DNA from: Alphaproteobacteria bacterium
Lineage (GTDB): Bacteria > Pseudomonadota > Alphaproteobacteria > UBA8366 > Aestuariispiraceae
NCBI GenBank assembly: GCA_033344895.1
Contig: JAWPMN010000001.1
Coordinates: 4,348,001-4,412,000 of the forward strand
DNA length: 64,000 nt
Direction: 5' to 3'
Numbering within the stretch: the first letter of the stretch is position 1; the number at the start of each line of letters is the position of its first letter. Below the pieces are notes generated by a model that searched no databases, was not told the DNA's origin, and worked only from the letters and a program-made list of their open reading frames with translations. A program made the position numbers and the translations under genes. This document shows positions 1-8,213 of the stretch, piece after piece.

Positions 1-1755
1 CACCTTCTCGATCCCCTGCCAGGTATCGAGGCGCAGGCGCCCGGCCAGATGGATCGCCCGGTCACCCTGAGCCCGCAGTAGAACCTGCCCCATGGGCGTG
101 TCGGCGCAACGGAAGGCGATGCCCTTCAGCCGCCCGCCCATGGCGTCGGCGACCTGGATCTGGACATGGTCCTCCCCGACCACCCGGGCCTGGACGATCC
201 GCGCCTCCGGTATGGCAAAGCGCGGCTCCGCGTTTCCCTGGCCGAAGGGTTGCAGCCGCTCCAGCGCCCGAATGAGGTCCAGTGAGGCGCCCCCGACGCT
301 GACCGTGCCGTCCAGGCGCAGAATGGGGGTCAGCCCCGCCGTGCCGGCTTCCACCGCGATGCGGTCGCGCAGGAACCGGGTCAATTCTGCCAGTCGGTCC
401 GCCGCGACGGTAAATCCTGCCGCCATCTTGTGGCCGCCACCATTGATCAGCAGATCGCTCTGACGTGCCGCAATCACGGCGGAGCCCAGATCGATACCAG
501 GGACCGAGCGGCCGGAGCCCTTGCCGATGCCGTCGTCGTCGAGCGCAACCACGCAGGTCGGCCGGTTGTAGCGTTCCTTGAGCCTGCTGGCGACGATACC
601 GATGACGCCCGGGTGCCAGCCCTGGCCGGAGGCAATGATCATTGCCGCCTCGGTGTCACCGGACGCCTCGACCTGGGCGATCGCCTCCTCAAGGCAGGTC
701 TTCTCAATCTCGCGACGTTCCTCGTTATAGGCGTCCAGACGCTGCGCGATGACCTGGGCGCGCTGAAGATCGTCCGTGGACAGCAGTTCCGTTCCCAGAG
801 CCGCCTCCCCCACCCGGCCACCGGCGTTGACCCTGGGGCCCAGCAGGAAGCCTGCATGATAGGTTCCCGGCGCCTCCGAGACCCGCGCGACGTCCGACAG
901 GGCCGACAGGCCGGCATTGCCGCGTCGCGCCATGACCTTGAGGCCCTGGGCAACCAGCGCGCGATTCACCCCGGTCAGCGGCACCACATCACAGACTGTG
1001 CCCAGGGCAACGAGGTCCAGCAGAGCCATCAGATCCGGCGCCGGACGGGCGTCGAACCAGCCCTCGGCCCGCAAGGTCCGGTTCAGCGCGACAATCAGCA
1101 GAAAGGTGACCCCGACCGCCGCCATGTTGCCGTGCGGGCTGTCGTCGTCCAGCCGGTTCGGATTTACCACCGCCAGCGCGGCAGGCAGGCGCGGCTCAGC
1201 CACATGGTGGTCGACGACGATGGTCGCAACGCCGCGATCCGCCGCCTCCTGCAGGACGTCGAAGGCGGTAATGCCACAATCGACGGTAATGACGATATCG
1301 GCCCCGTCCTGCTTCAGCTTGAGCAGCGCGGCGACGTTCGGCCCATAGCCTTCGGCGAGCCGGTCCGGGATGTAGCTCAGTATCCGTCCCCCCGCCGCCC
1401 GGACGTAACGCAGCAGCAGCGCGGAAGACGTCGCGCCGTCGACGTCGTAATCCCCGAAAACCGCGATGGTCTTCCCGCCCTTGATCGCGTCGGCAAGGTG
1501 TCGAACCGCCTGATCCATATCGCGCAGATGCGACGGGTCGGGCAGGTCGCGGGACAGTTTGGGGTCCAGAAAGGCTTCCGCAGCGTCGAGATCGATACCG
1601 CGCGCGGCCATGGCCCTGGCCACCGGCTCAGGCAGATTGTACCGCTGAGCCAGGGCGGCTGTCAGGCGGGCATCGTCGGGCCGTGCCTCCCAGCGCTTTC
1701 CCGAGGCCGACTGCGCGACCCCAAGGAATGCTTCGGACGACCCGTCGAATGCCAT
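1..1755 (-). CDS. recJ: Single-stranded-DNA-specific exonuclease RecJ (partial, 3' end outside window)
   Basis: This is a 5'-3' single-strand DNA exonuclease of recombinational and mismatch repair. An open minus-strand frame runs from an ATG at 1755 to the window edge, giving 585 residues without a stop. The DHH-phosphoesterase motif I, DYDVDG, lies at residues 102-107 and the VDHH motif near residue 180; both bind the catalytic metal ions. A DHHA1-type region with a GGGHKMAAG motif follows further on. The start codon lies 9 nt after the glpX stop, so recJ is the last visible gene of an aminotransferase-hom-glpX-recJ operon, an order common in alphaproteobacteria. The C-terminal end is missing only because the window ends. 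Confidence 0.95.
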   Translation of the reverse strand, partial: MAFDGSSEAFLGVAQSASGKRWEARPDDARLTAALAQRYNLPEPVARAMAARGIDLDAAEAFLDPKLSRDLPDPSHLRDMDQAVRHLADAIKGGKTIAVFGDYDVDGATSSALLLRYVRAAGGRILSYIPDRLAEGYGPNVAALLKLKQDGADIVITVDCGITAFDVLQEAADRGVATIVVDHHVAEPRLPAALAVVNPNRLDDDSPHGNMAAVGVTFLLIVALNRTLRAEGWFDARPAPDLMALLDLVALGTVCDVVPLTGVNRALVAQGLKVMARRGNAGLSALSDVARVSEAPGTYHAGFLLGPRVNAGGRVGEAALGTELLSTDDLQRAQVIAQRLDAYNEERREIEKTCLEEAIAQVEASGDTEAAMIIASGQGWHPGVIGIVASRLKERYNRPTCVVALDDDGIGKGSGRSVPGIDLGSAVIAARQSDLLINGGGHKMAAGFTVAADRLAELTRFLRDRIAVEAGTAGLTPILRLDGTVSVGGASLDLIRALERLQPFGQGNAEPRFAIPEARIVQARVVGEDHVQIQVADAMGGRLKGIAFRCADTPMGQVLLRAQGDRAIHLAGRLRLDTWQGIEKV

Positions 1756-1764
1756 GCCAATTCC

Positions 1765-2736
1765 TTACAGTTTGATCCAATCCTTGCGGGCGAAGTCATG
1801 GACCGTTTCGATCTTGCGAACCGTACCGGTGGAGGAGCGCATGACCAGAGACTGTGTCCGGGCGCCGCCTTCGGTCATTTCGACACCGCGCAGCAGGTTG
1901 CCGTCGGTCACACCGGTCGCCGCGAAGATCACGTCGCCCGCCGCAAGTTCCTTCATGTCGTATTTGCGATTCAGGTCCACGATTCCCGTCCGCTCCGCAC
2001 GCGCTTTTTCATCATCGTTGCGGAACAGCAGGCGGCCCTGGAACTGACCGCCGATGCAGCGCAGGGCGGCACAGGCCAGCACGCCTTCCGGCGCGCCGCC
2101 GGAGCCCATATAGACATCGATGCCGCTATTGGCCTGGCTGGTTGCCATGACACCGTAGACGTCGCCGTCGCCGATCAGGTTGACGCCAGCACCGGCCTCG
2201 CGCACCGCCTTGATCAGGTCGGCATGGCGCGGGCGGTCCAGAATGCAGACCATCAGATCGGAAACCTTGCAGCGCTTGGCCTCGGCCACGCGGCGCAGGT
2301 TGGTCGCCGGCGTGTCGTCGAGGTCGATGATGTTGGGCGGCAGACCGCCACCGACCGCGATCTTGTCCATGTAGACGTCCGGGGCATGCAGCATCTTGCC
2401 GTCTTCGGCAAACGCAATGACCGCCAGGGCGTTCGGCAGCCCCTTGGCGGTGATCGTCGTGCCTTCCAGCGGATCCAGGGCGATGTCGACGCGCGGGCCG
2501 GTACCGGTCCCCACTTCCTCACCGATATACAGCATCGGGGCTTCGTCACGCTCGCCTTCGCCGATCACGATCCGGCCACGGATATCCAGGCGGTTCAGCG
2601 CGGTGCGCATGGCGTCCACCGCGGCCTGGTCCGCCGCATGGTTGTCACCGCGGCCGCGCCAGGCCCAGGCGGCGATCGCCGCCGCTTCGGAGACGCGGGC
2701 CGCGTCCAGCACAAGGTTCCGATCCATATTCGCCAT
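1765..2736 (-). CDS. glpX: Class II fructose-1,6-bisphosphatase
   Basis: It hydrolyses fructose 1,6-bisphosphate to fructose 6-phosphate in gluconeogenesis; related enzymes also act on sedoheptulose 1,7-bisphosphate. The protein has 323 residues, the usual GlpX length. Visible family motifs are GEGERDEAPML starting at about residue 59 and the metal and phosphate site DPLEGTT at 88-94, with a glycine-rich stretch (YMGSGGAPEGV) in the middle. The start is an ATG followed by ANMDRNL, typical of the family. It sits 67 nt downstream of hom and 9 nt upstream of recJ on the same strand. Its placement with hom and recJ is conserved in many alphaproteobacteria. Confidence 0.95.
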   Translation of the reverse strand: MANMDRNLVLDAARVSEAAAIAAWAWRGRGDNHAADQAAVDAMRTALNRLDIRGRIVIGEGERDEAPMLYIGEEVGTGTGPRVDIALDPLEGTTITAKGLPNALAVIAFAEDGKMLHAPDVYMDKIAVGGGLPPNIIDLDDTPATNLRRVAEAKRCKVSDLMVCILDRPRHADLIKAVREAGAGVNLIGDGDVYGVMATSQANSGIDVYMGSGGAPEGVLACAALRCIGGQFQGRLLFRNDDEKARAERTGIVDLNRKYDMKELAAGDVIFAATGVTDGNLLRGVEMTEGGARTQSLVMRSSTGTVRKIETVHDFARKDWIKL

Positions 2737-2803
2737 CGTCTTTCCTCTCAGTATCTCTCTTCGGCCGTGGCCATTGGACGGCCGTGGGTTCGTTAGGCCC
2801 GGA

Positions 2804-4093
2804 TCAGCGTTCGATCCGGATCATGTGCGGCGGTTCGATGACCGCGTCGAGCTGCCCGATCCGGTCGAGCGCGCGGGTCATCCGCGCCTCGTCGGTTTCG
2901 TGCAATGTCAGTACGACGTCCACGGGCTCGTTTGGGTCCCGCCCGCGCTGAATTATCGATTCCATCGAGACATTTTCGTCACGTAGCGCCGCCGTCACAC
3001 CGGCAATCACGCCCGGACGGTCGAAGACCCGCAGCCGGACATAGTAAGCGCCGTGGCGACGGGCGACCGACAGGCTGGATGCCGGCTTCAGACTGTCGAC
3101 CGGCACACCGAAAACCGGCGCCATGCGGCCGGCGGCAATATCCATCACGTCGCCGACCACCGCCGACGCCGTCGGACCGGCACCGGCCCCGCGTCCTTCC
3201 AGAACCGACGTGCCGACAGCATCCCCTTCGGTTACCACCGCATTGAAGACACCTTCGACGCCGGCAATCGGTGCGTCCGCCGGAACGAGAACGGGATGGA
3301 CCCGCTGCATCACGCCGTCGGCCTCATCGGTGGCAATGCCCAGCAGTTTCACGCGATATCCCAGTTCCTCGGCATATTCGATATCCGCCGCTGCGATGCG
3401 CCCGATCCCTTCGATATGCACGCCGTCGAAATCCACGTCCCGCCCGAAAGCCAGGGCGGCCAGAATGGCCAGCTTGTGGGCCGCATCGATCCCATCGACG
3501 TCAAATGTCGGATCGGCCTCCGCATAGCCGAGATGCTGTGCCTCGGCCAGCACGTCGGCATAGGCGCGGCCGGTATCGCGCATCGTGGTCAGAATGTAGT
3601 TGCAGGTGCCGTTCAGGATGCCCTGGACGCTTTCGATCCGGTTCCCTGCCAGGCCTTCGCGCAGCGCCTTGATGATCGGGATACCGCCAGCAACGGCGGC
3701 CTCGTAGTTCAGCGCCAGCCCCTTCGCCTCCGCGCGCCGGGCGAGTTCAGCGCCGTGCACCGCGATCAGGGCCTTGTTGGCCGTCACGACGTGACGCCCT
3801 GCATCCAGCGCCGCCTCGCAGGTTTCCTTGGCGATGCCTTCGCTGCCGCCGATCAGTTCGACGACAAGATCGCAATCTGCCTCCCGCGCCATGTCCACGG
3901 CGTTGTCGTACCAGGCCATCCCGGAGATATCGCAGTCCCGATTACGGGTGCGGTCGCGTGCGGAAACAGCAGTTACCGTGACCGGCCGCCCGCATCGCAT
4001 GGCAATCAACTCGCCCTGACGCGCGAGCAGGGAAACAACCCCCGCCCCGACGGTACCCAATCCAGCAACGGCAATCTTCAACGCATCGGCCAT
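2804..4093 (-). CDS. hom: Homoserine dehydrogenase
   Basis: It reduces aspartate semialdehyde to homoserine with NAD(P)H, the branch point towards threonine and methionine. The 429-residue protein starts with a Rossmann motif (GLGTVGAG near residue 11). It contains the homoserine dehydrogenase core with NGTCNYILT and the catalytic ADP-rich region. It ends with an ACT regulatory domain at about residues 350-425 (RVFDRPGVIAGV), which usually confers threonine feedback inhibition. It follows the aminotransferase gene by 18 nt, so both probably belong to one amino-acid operon. Confidence 0.95.
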   Translation of the reverse strand: MADALKIAVAGLGTVGAGVVSLLARQGELIAMRCGRPVTVTAVSARDRTRNRDCDISGMAWYDNAVDMAREADCDLVVELIGGSEGIAKETCEAALDAGRHVVTANKALIAVHGAELARRAEAKGLALNYEAAVAGGIPIIKALREGLAGNRIESVQGILNGTCNYILTTMRDTGRAYADVLAEAQHLGYAEADPTFDVDGIDAAHKLAILAALAFGRDVDFDGVHIEGIGRIAAADIEYAEELGYRVKLLGIATDEADGVMQRVHPVLVPADAPIAGVEGVFNAVVTEGDAVGTSVLEGRGAGAGPTASAVVGDVMDIAAGRMAPVFGVPVDSLKPASSLSVARRHGAYYVRLRVFDRPGVIAGVTAALRDENVSMESIIQRGRDPNEPVDVVLTLHETDEARMTRALDRIGQLDAVIEPPHMIRIER

Positions 4094-4112
4094 CGATATC
4101 CCCTACCCTCTC

Positions 4113-5321
4113 CTATTCGTCCGCGGCCAGGAAACCGCGAATGTTCCGCAGTGCCTGCCGGATGCGCTGGGTATTCTCAACGAGCCCGAAACGCAAGTAT
4201 CCCTCGCCGTATTCCCCGAACCCGACGCCCGGCGCCACAGCGACATCCGCCTTCTCAAGCAGCAGTTTGGCGAATTCCAGCGACCCCATATTGCTGAACC
4301 GTTCCGGCAGCGGGGCCCAGACGAACATCGTCGCCTCCGGCGACGGCACTTTCCATCCCGCCTTGTTCAGCCCGTCGACCAGCACATCGCGCCGCTCCTT
4401 GTAGAGCGCGCGCACCTCGTCGACGCAGTCCTGCGGTCCGTTCATCGCGGCCGTCGCCGCAACCTGGATCGGCGTGAAGGCGCCGTAATCGACATAGGAC
4501 TTTATGCGCGCCAGAGCCGCGATCAGCTTCTTGTTGCCGGCCGCAAAGCCGATGCGCCAGCCGGGCATCGAATACGTCTTGCTGAGGGAGGTGAACTCCA
4601 CTGCGATATCGCGCGCCTGCGGCACCTGAAGGATGGAGGGCGGCGGCACATCGCCGAAATAGATCTCCGAATAGGCGATGTCGGAAAGGATGTAGATTTC
4701 GTGGTGCCTGCAGAAATCCACAACTTCTTCATAGAAATCCAGATCGACGCATTGCGCGGTCGGGTTCTGCGGAAAGTTCAGCACGACGGCCAGCGGTTTC
4801 GGAATTGAATGCGCGACCGCACGGCTCAGCGCATCCATGAAGTTCTGACGGAACACCGCAAGCGGCTGATCCATCTCGCCCCCTGCCGGCAGGCTGCGGA
4901 TCGCACCGCCGGCGATGATGAAGCCGAAACTGTGGATCGGATAGCACGGATTGGGAACCAGCACGATGTCGCCAGGGCTGGTGATTGCCTGCGCCAGGTT
5001 TGCCAGCCCCTCCTTCGAGCCCAGGGTGACGATTGCTTCCGACTCCGGATCGATCGCAACATTGAACCGGCGCTCATAATAGGCGCTCAGGGCCTTTCGC
5101 AGCCCCGGAATCCCGCGGCTGGTGGAATAGCGATGGGTCCGGGGGTCCTGGACGGCCTCCACCATCTTGTCGACGATGTGCTGTGGCGTCGGGGAATCCG
5201 GATTGCCCATGCCGAAATCGATGACGTCGGCACCGTCCTGCCGCAGTTGCGCCTTGGCGGCATTGACTTCGGCGAAGACATACGGGGGTAGACGGCGAAT
5301 GCGGTGAAATTGATCGTTCAC
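4113..5321 (-). CDS. PLP-dependent aminotransferase, AlaC / LL-diaminopimelate aminotransferase-like
   Basis: This is a fold-type I aminotransferase of 402 residues. The PLP-binding lysine is K248 in SLSKTYSMPGWRIG. N186 (FPQNPTA), D214 and Y217 (SDIAYSE) are the usual cofactor ligands. Alphaproteobacterial proteins of this type upstream of hom are variously annotated as alanine transaminase AlaC, aspartate aminotransferase or DapL-like; the sequence alone does not settle the substrate. It is the first gene of the hom-glpX-recJ operon, which suggests aspartate-family amino-acid metabolism. The 160 nt upstream (5322-5481) must hold the operon promoter, but no convincing -35/-10 pair was recognised there. 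Confidence 0.88.
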   Translation of the reverse strand: MNDQFHRIRRLPPYVFAEVNAAKAQLRQDGADVIDFGMGNPDSPTPQHIVDKMVEAVQDPRTHRYSTSRGIPGLRKALSAYYERRFNVAIDPESEAIVTLGSKEGLANLAQAITSPGDIVLVPNPCYPIHSFGFIIAGGAIRSLPAGGEMDQPLAVFRQNFMDALSRAVAHSIPKPLAVVLNFPQNPTAQCVDLDFYEEVVDFCRHHEIYILSDIAYSEIYFGDVPPPSILQVPQARDIAVEFTSLSKTYSMPGWRIGFAAGNKKLIAALARIKSYVDYGAFTPIQVAATAAMNGPQDCVDEVRALYKERRDVLVDGLNKAGWKVPSPEATMFVWAPLPERFSNMGSLEFAKLLLEKADVAVAPGVGFGEYGEGYLRFGLVENTQRIRQALRNIRGFLAADE

Positions 5322-5481
5322 CCGGCTGATCCTTGCTGCACGAAACGGCTGAAGTCCGGCGATGCGTCCGGCCTGTGTGTAATACCGGACGCGCGCGGCC
5401 AGATAAACGGTTATTCTGTGTTAATTGTGTAGTGATCGTGCGGTTTCTGGGGATATCCCGACCATATCGGACAGTCCCGCG

Positions 5482-6741
5482 CTAGTCCGACCTCTGAACA
5501 ATGCCCCGCGCCACCAGATCGTCGATTTCGGTTTCGCTCAGCCCGAGCGCATGTTGAAGAACCTCGACCGTGTCCTGGCCAAGCACCGGCGCCGCACGGT
5601 CGCTCACCGGCGCCGCACCATCATATCGGATCGGGCTGGACACGGTCGGTACCGACCCCAGGCTGGCATGCGGAAGCTCCCGGACCAGCCCGCGCGCCAC
5701 GGCGTGAGGATCCGCAAAGACCTCTTCGATCGTGTTGATCGGCCCACAGGGCACCCCGACATTCTTCAGCGCCTCCAACCAGTCGTCGCGCCGGCGGCTA
5801 CCCAGCACCGGTTCGAGCATCGCGCTGAGCGCTACCCGGTTTGCCACACGCGCCGAATTTGTCGCGTAGTCCGGATCGTCCGGCAGATCGGTCAGCCCCG
5901 CGACCTGACAGAACTTGCGGAACTGGCCGTCATTGCCGACCGCAAGAATGAGATGACCATCGGACGCCGCATAGGTCTCATAGGGTGCAATATTCGGATG
6001 CTTGTTGCCCATCCGGACCGGTGACTTGCCGCTGATCAGGTAGTTCATCGCCTGATTGGCCAGACTGGCGGCGCAAACATCATACAGCGCCATGTCGATA
6101 TGGCGCCCGCGCCCTGTCTGATGGCGTTCATTCAGGGCGGCCAGAATGGCGATGGCCGCGTTCAGGCCCGTCAGGATATCCACCACCGCGACACCGACTT
6201 TTGTCGGTTCCCCGCCCGGCTGATCGTCTCCGGGGCCGGTGATGCTCATCAATCCCGCCATGCCCTGGATCATCAGATCATAGCCGGCTTGAGAAGCACG
6301 CGGGCCGCTCTGACCGAAACCGGTGATGGAACAGACGATCAGGCGCGGATTGACCGCATGCAGGGATGCAGGGTCTAGACCATAGCGAGCCAGATCGCCG
6401 ACCTTGAAGTTTTCGATCAGGATGTCGGATTCTGCGGCGAGTTTCCGGACAAGTGCCGCGCCTTCCGGCGACTTCAGGTCGATGGCGAGCGATTTCTTGC
6501 CCCGGTTCGCCCCCATGAAATAGGCGGCTTCTCCCCGCCCCTCGGTCCCGTCGGCCCGGGCATAGGGTGGGCCCCAACCGCGCGTGTCGTCCCCGCTACC
6601 GGGCCGTTCGACCTTGATGACCTCGGCACCGAGATCGGCCAGCATCTGGGCTGTCCATGGGCCGGCAAGAATACGGGACAGGTCGAGTACCCTAACCCCC
6701 TTCAGAGGGGTGGGAGGGGAAGCGGGGGGTGCCGAAGACAT
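5482..6741 (-). CDS. CaiB/BaiF family (family III) CoA-transferase
   Basis: It transfers CoA between organic acids through an aspartyl-CoA thioester; the specific acids cannot be told from sequence. The 419-residue protein opens with the family signature (VLDLSRILAGPWTAQMLADLGAEVIKVE). It contains the GANRGKKSLAIDL segment and the acidic catalytic region around residues 172-173 before the KVGVAVVD motif. It starts 6 nt after the stop of the OmpA-like gene and is probably co-transcribed with it, although no functional link between the two is obvious. Confidence 0.9.
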   Translation of the reverse strand: MSSAPPASPPTPLKGVRVLDLSRILAGPWTAQMLADLGAEVIKVERPGSGDDTRGWGPPYARADGTEGRGEAAYFMGANRGKKSLAIDLKSPEGAALVRKLAAESDILIENFKVGDLARYGLDPASLHAVNPRLIVCSITGFGQSGPRASQAGYDLMIQGMAGLMSITGPGDDQPGGEPTKVGVAVVDILTGLNAAIAILAALNERHQTGRGRHIDMALYDVCAASLANQAMNYLISGKSPVRMGNKHPNIAPYETYAASDGHLILAVGNDGQFRKFCQVAGLTDLPDDPDYATNSARVANRVALSAMLEPVLGSRRRDDWLEALKNVGVPCGPINTIEEVFADPHAVARGLVRELPHASLGSVPTVSSPIRYDGAAPVSDRAAPVLGQDTVEVLQHALGLSETEIDDLVARGIVQRSD

Positions 6742-6747
6742 GAGACC

Positions 6748-7863
6748 TCAATACTGCAGGAAGATTTCCGCCCGACGGTTGCCGGCCTGACCGGCTTCCG
6801 TCTCTTCAGAATACTTCAGTTCCTGCGCGCCGCGAGCGTCGACGACGATCTGCTCCAACGGGATTCCGGCGCTGACCAGCGTCTGCCCAACCGCGGCGGC
6901 ACGGTCCAGAGAGACCTTGTAATTGACCAGCGCCTGTTGCGATTCCGACCCGCTCGCGCCGGACCGGCTGGAATGGCCGACGATTACAACGCGTTTGCCG
7001 CCGTCACGATTATAGATCTGCGCGACCTGTTGAAGAATGCCACGGTCCCGTTCGGTCAGCGTGGCGCCGCCGCTTGGAAAGTAGATCGTCGCAATCATCT
7101 GGGAGCGCGTCGGAATGGCGGTCTGCGCCGCGGCGGCGGCAGTCTGGTTCGCCGGCGGCGCCGTTGTCGGCGCGGCGCTGGGCGGCGGCGGCGCGGCCTG
7201 AACCGGGGCCGAAGACGACGACGGCGTCAACGGCTGCGGCGCCGGAGCCGGCGTCGGGACGGGCTGCGGCGCGGCCTGCGTGGCGGCTGACTGACTGGCT
7301 GTGCTCGGCTGCGGCACCGGTACCGCACGGGGCGCCGGAGCCGGTGTTGGAACCGGCGTCGGGGCCGGAGCCGCCTGAGCAGATGCTGCGGGCTGGGGCG
7401 CGGGCACCGGCTGCGGTACGGGCGCGGGCTGTGGTGCCTGAACGGTCGACGGCGCTTCGGGAGGCGGTGTGATGCTGGATGCGGTCGGCGGCTCGGCAGG
7501 CGGTGCAGCCGGGTTCGGCGGCGTCGTGATGCGCAGCGGCGGCGACTCCTTGCGGATCACCTCATCGGAATACAAGGCGTTTTCACGATCCGCGGTCAGC
7601 ACATCGGCAAGCGCAAGATATTCCCGCTTGATCCCTGGTTCCGCCGGTGCACTCGGCACTGAGCCTATGGCGGGATAATCACCGTCTTCACCCGGAATCG
7701 GCTTCGGTTCGGTGTCTTCGGTGACTTCCGCATCGCTGTCGAACCAGCTGACCGGGTTTACGGCCTCGACAATGTCACGGCTGGTATCGCATGCGCTCAG
7801 CAGCAGCGGCAGCGCCGATATTGTCGCGATTTTCACCAAACGTCCAAAATTCGAACCGCTCAT
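6748..7863 (-). CDS. OmpA-family lipoprotein with long Pro/Ala linker
   Basis: This is a predicted peptidoglycan-associated lipoprotein. A short signal sequence ends in the lipobox LLLSAC, followed by Asp at +2. In enterobacteria Asp at +2 favours inner-membrane retention; whether that rule holds here is unknown. A Pro/Ala/Gln-rich low-complexity linker spans roughly residues 110-240 and probably crosses the cell wall. The C-terminal about 115 residues form an OmpA-like domain (YFPSGGATLT, then VVIVGHSSRSG, and a terminal NRRAEI motif for peptidoglycan contact). An ATG at 7875 is an alternative start; 7863 is preferred because a GGTGGGG stretch precedes it. Confidence 0.85.
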   Translation of the reverse strand: MSGSNFGRLVKIATISALPLLLSACDTSRDIVEAVNPVSWFDSDAEVTEDTEPKPIPGEDGDYPAIGSVPSAPAEPGIKREYLALADVLTADRENALYSDEVIRKESPPLRITTPPNPAAPPAEPPTASSITPPPEAPSTVQAPQPAPVPQPVPAPQPAASAQAAPAPTPVPTPAPAPRAVPVPQPSTASQSAATQAAPQPVPTPAPAPQPLTPSSSSAPVQAAPPPPSAAPTTAPPANQTAAAAAQTAIPTRSQMIATIYFPSGGATLTERDRGILQQVAQIYNRDGGKRVVIVGHSSRSGASGSESQQALVNYKVSLDRAAAVGQTLVSAGIPLEQIVVDARGAQELKYSEETEAGQAGNRRAEIFLQY

Positions 7864-8213
7864 TAACCCCACCATTTTGCCTTGTTCGACTGCTTGCCAG
7901 TCGTCATTTCTTTCCGCCGCTGAGCGTCCTCCGAAGCAATTCGTCCGGAATCGGCAGCGGCGCGCATCATAAGGGCCGCACCCTTCCCCGGCAACAGAAC
8001 CCTATGGTTTCAACGGGATTACCGATGCGTGAAAGATGCGTCATTTCCGCACCCGCTGCCTTGAGCTGTTGGGAGTTTTGTTGCACTGCACTATATCAAT
8101 ATCGAGGCAGTAAACGGGGAGTCGGCCCGTGCCGTCTACCCGAATGCGCCCGGAACGTGTTATGCCGTAAACGACATAATATTCGCCCAACGCGAAGAAG
8201 GGAGACCGTGTTC
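7864..8213. other. Divergent intergenic region between OmpA-like gene and phaC
   Basis: This stretch of 350 nt carries promoters for both divergent genes. No additional gene is supported: the open frame extending upstream from phaC has no good start signal and loses coding character before 8214. A candidate phaC promoter and PhaR-like palindrome are listed separately. Confidence 0.6.
8069..8097 (+). promoter_or_regulatory. Candidate phaC promoter with TGCA-type operator in the spacer
   Basis: TTGGGA at 8069-8074 and TATATC at 8092-8097 are spaced by 17 nt. The spacer contains TTGCACTGCA (8081-8090), a TGCA-type repeat reminiscent of the GCA-rich sites bound by PhaR, the polyester-responsive repressor. 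The site lies about 120 nt before the phaC start. Assignment is by eye only. Confidence 0.35.

Noticed and set aside
430-2796. 788-codon plus-strand open frame
   Set aside because: It is the antisense of recJ and glpX, is rich in Arg/His/Gln with no recognisable domain, and both minus-strand genes are clear family members.
3053-4297. 414-codon plus-strand open frame
   Set aside because: It is the shadow of homoserine dehydrogenase; composition is typical of antisense frames in GC-rich DNA.
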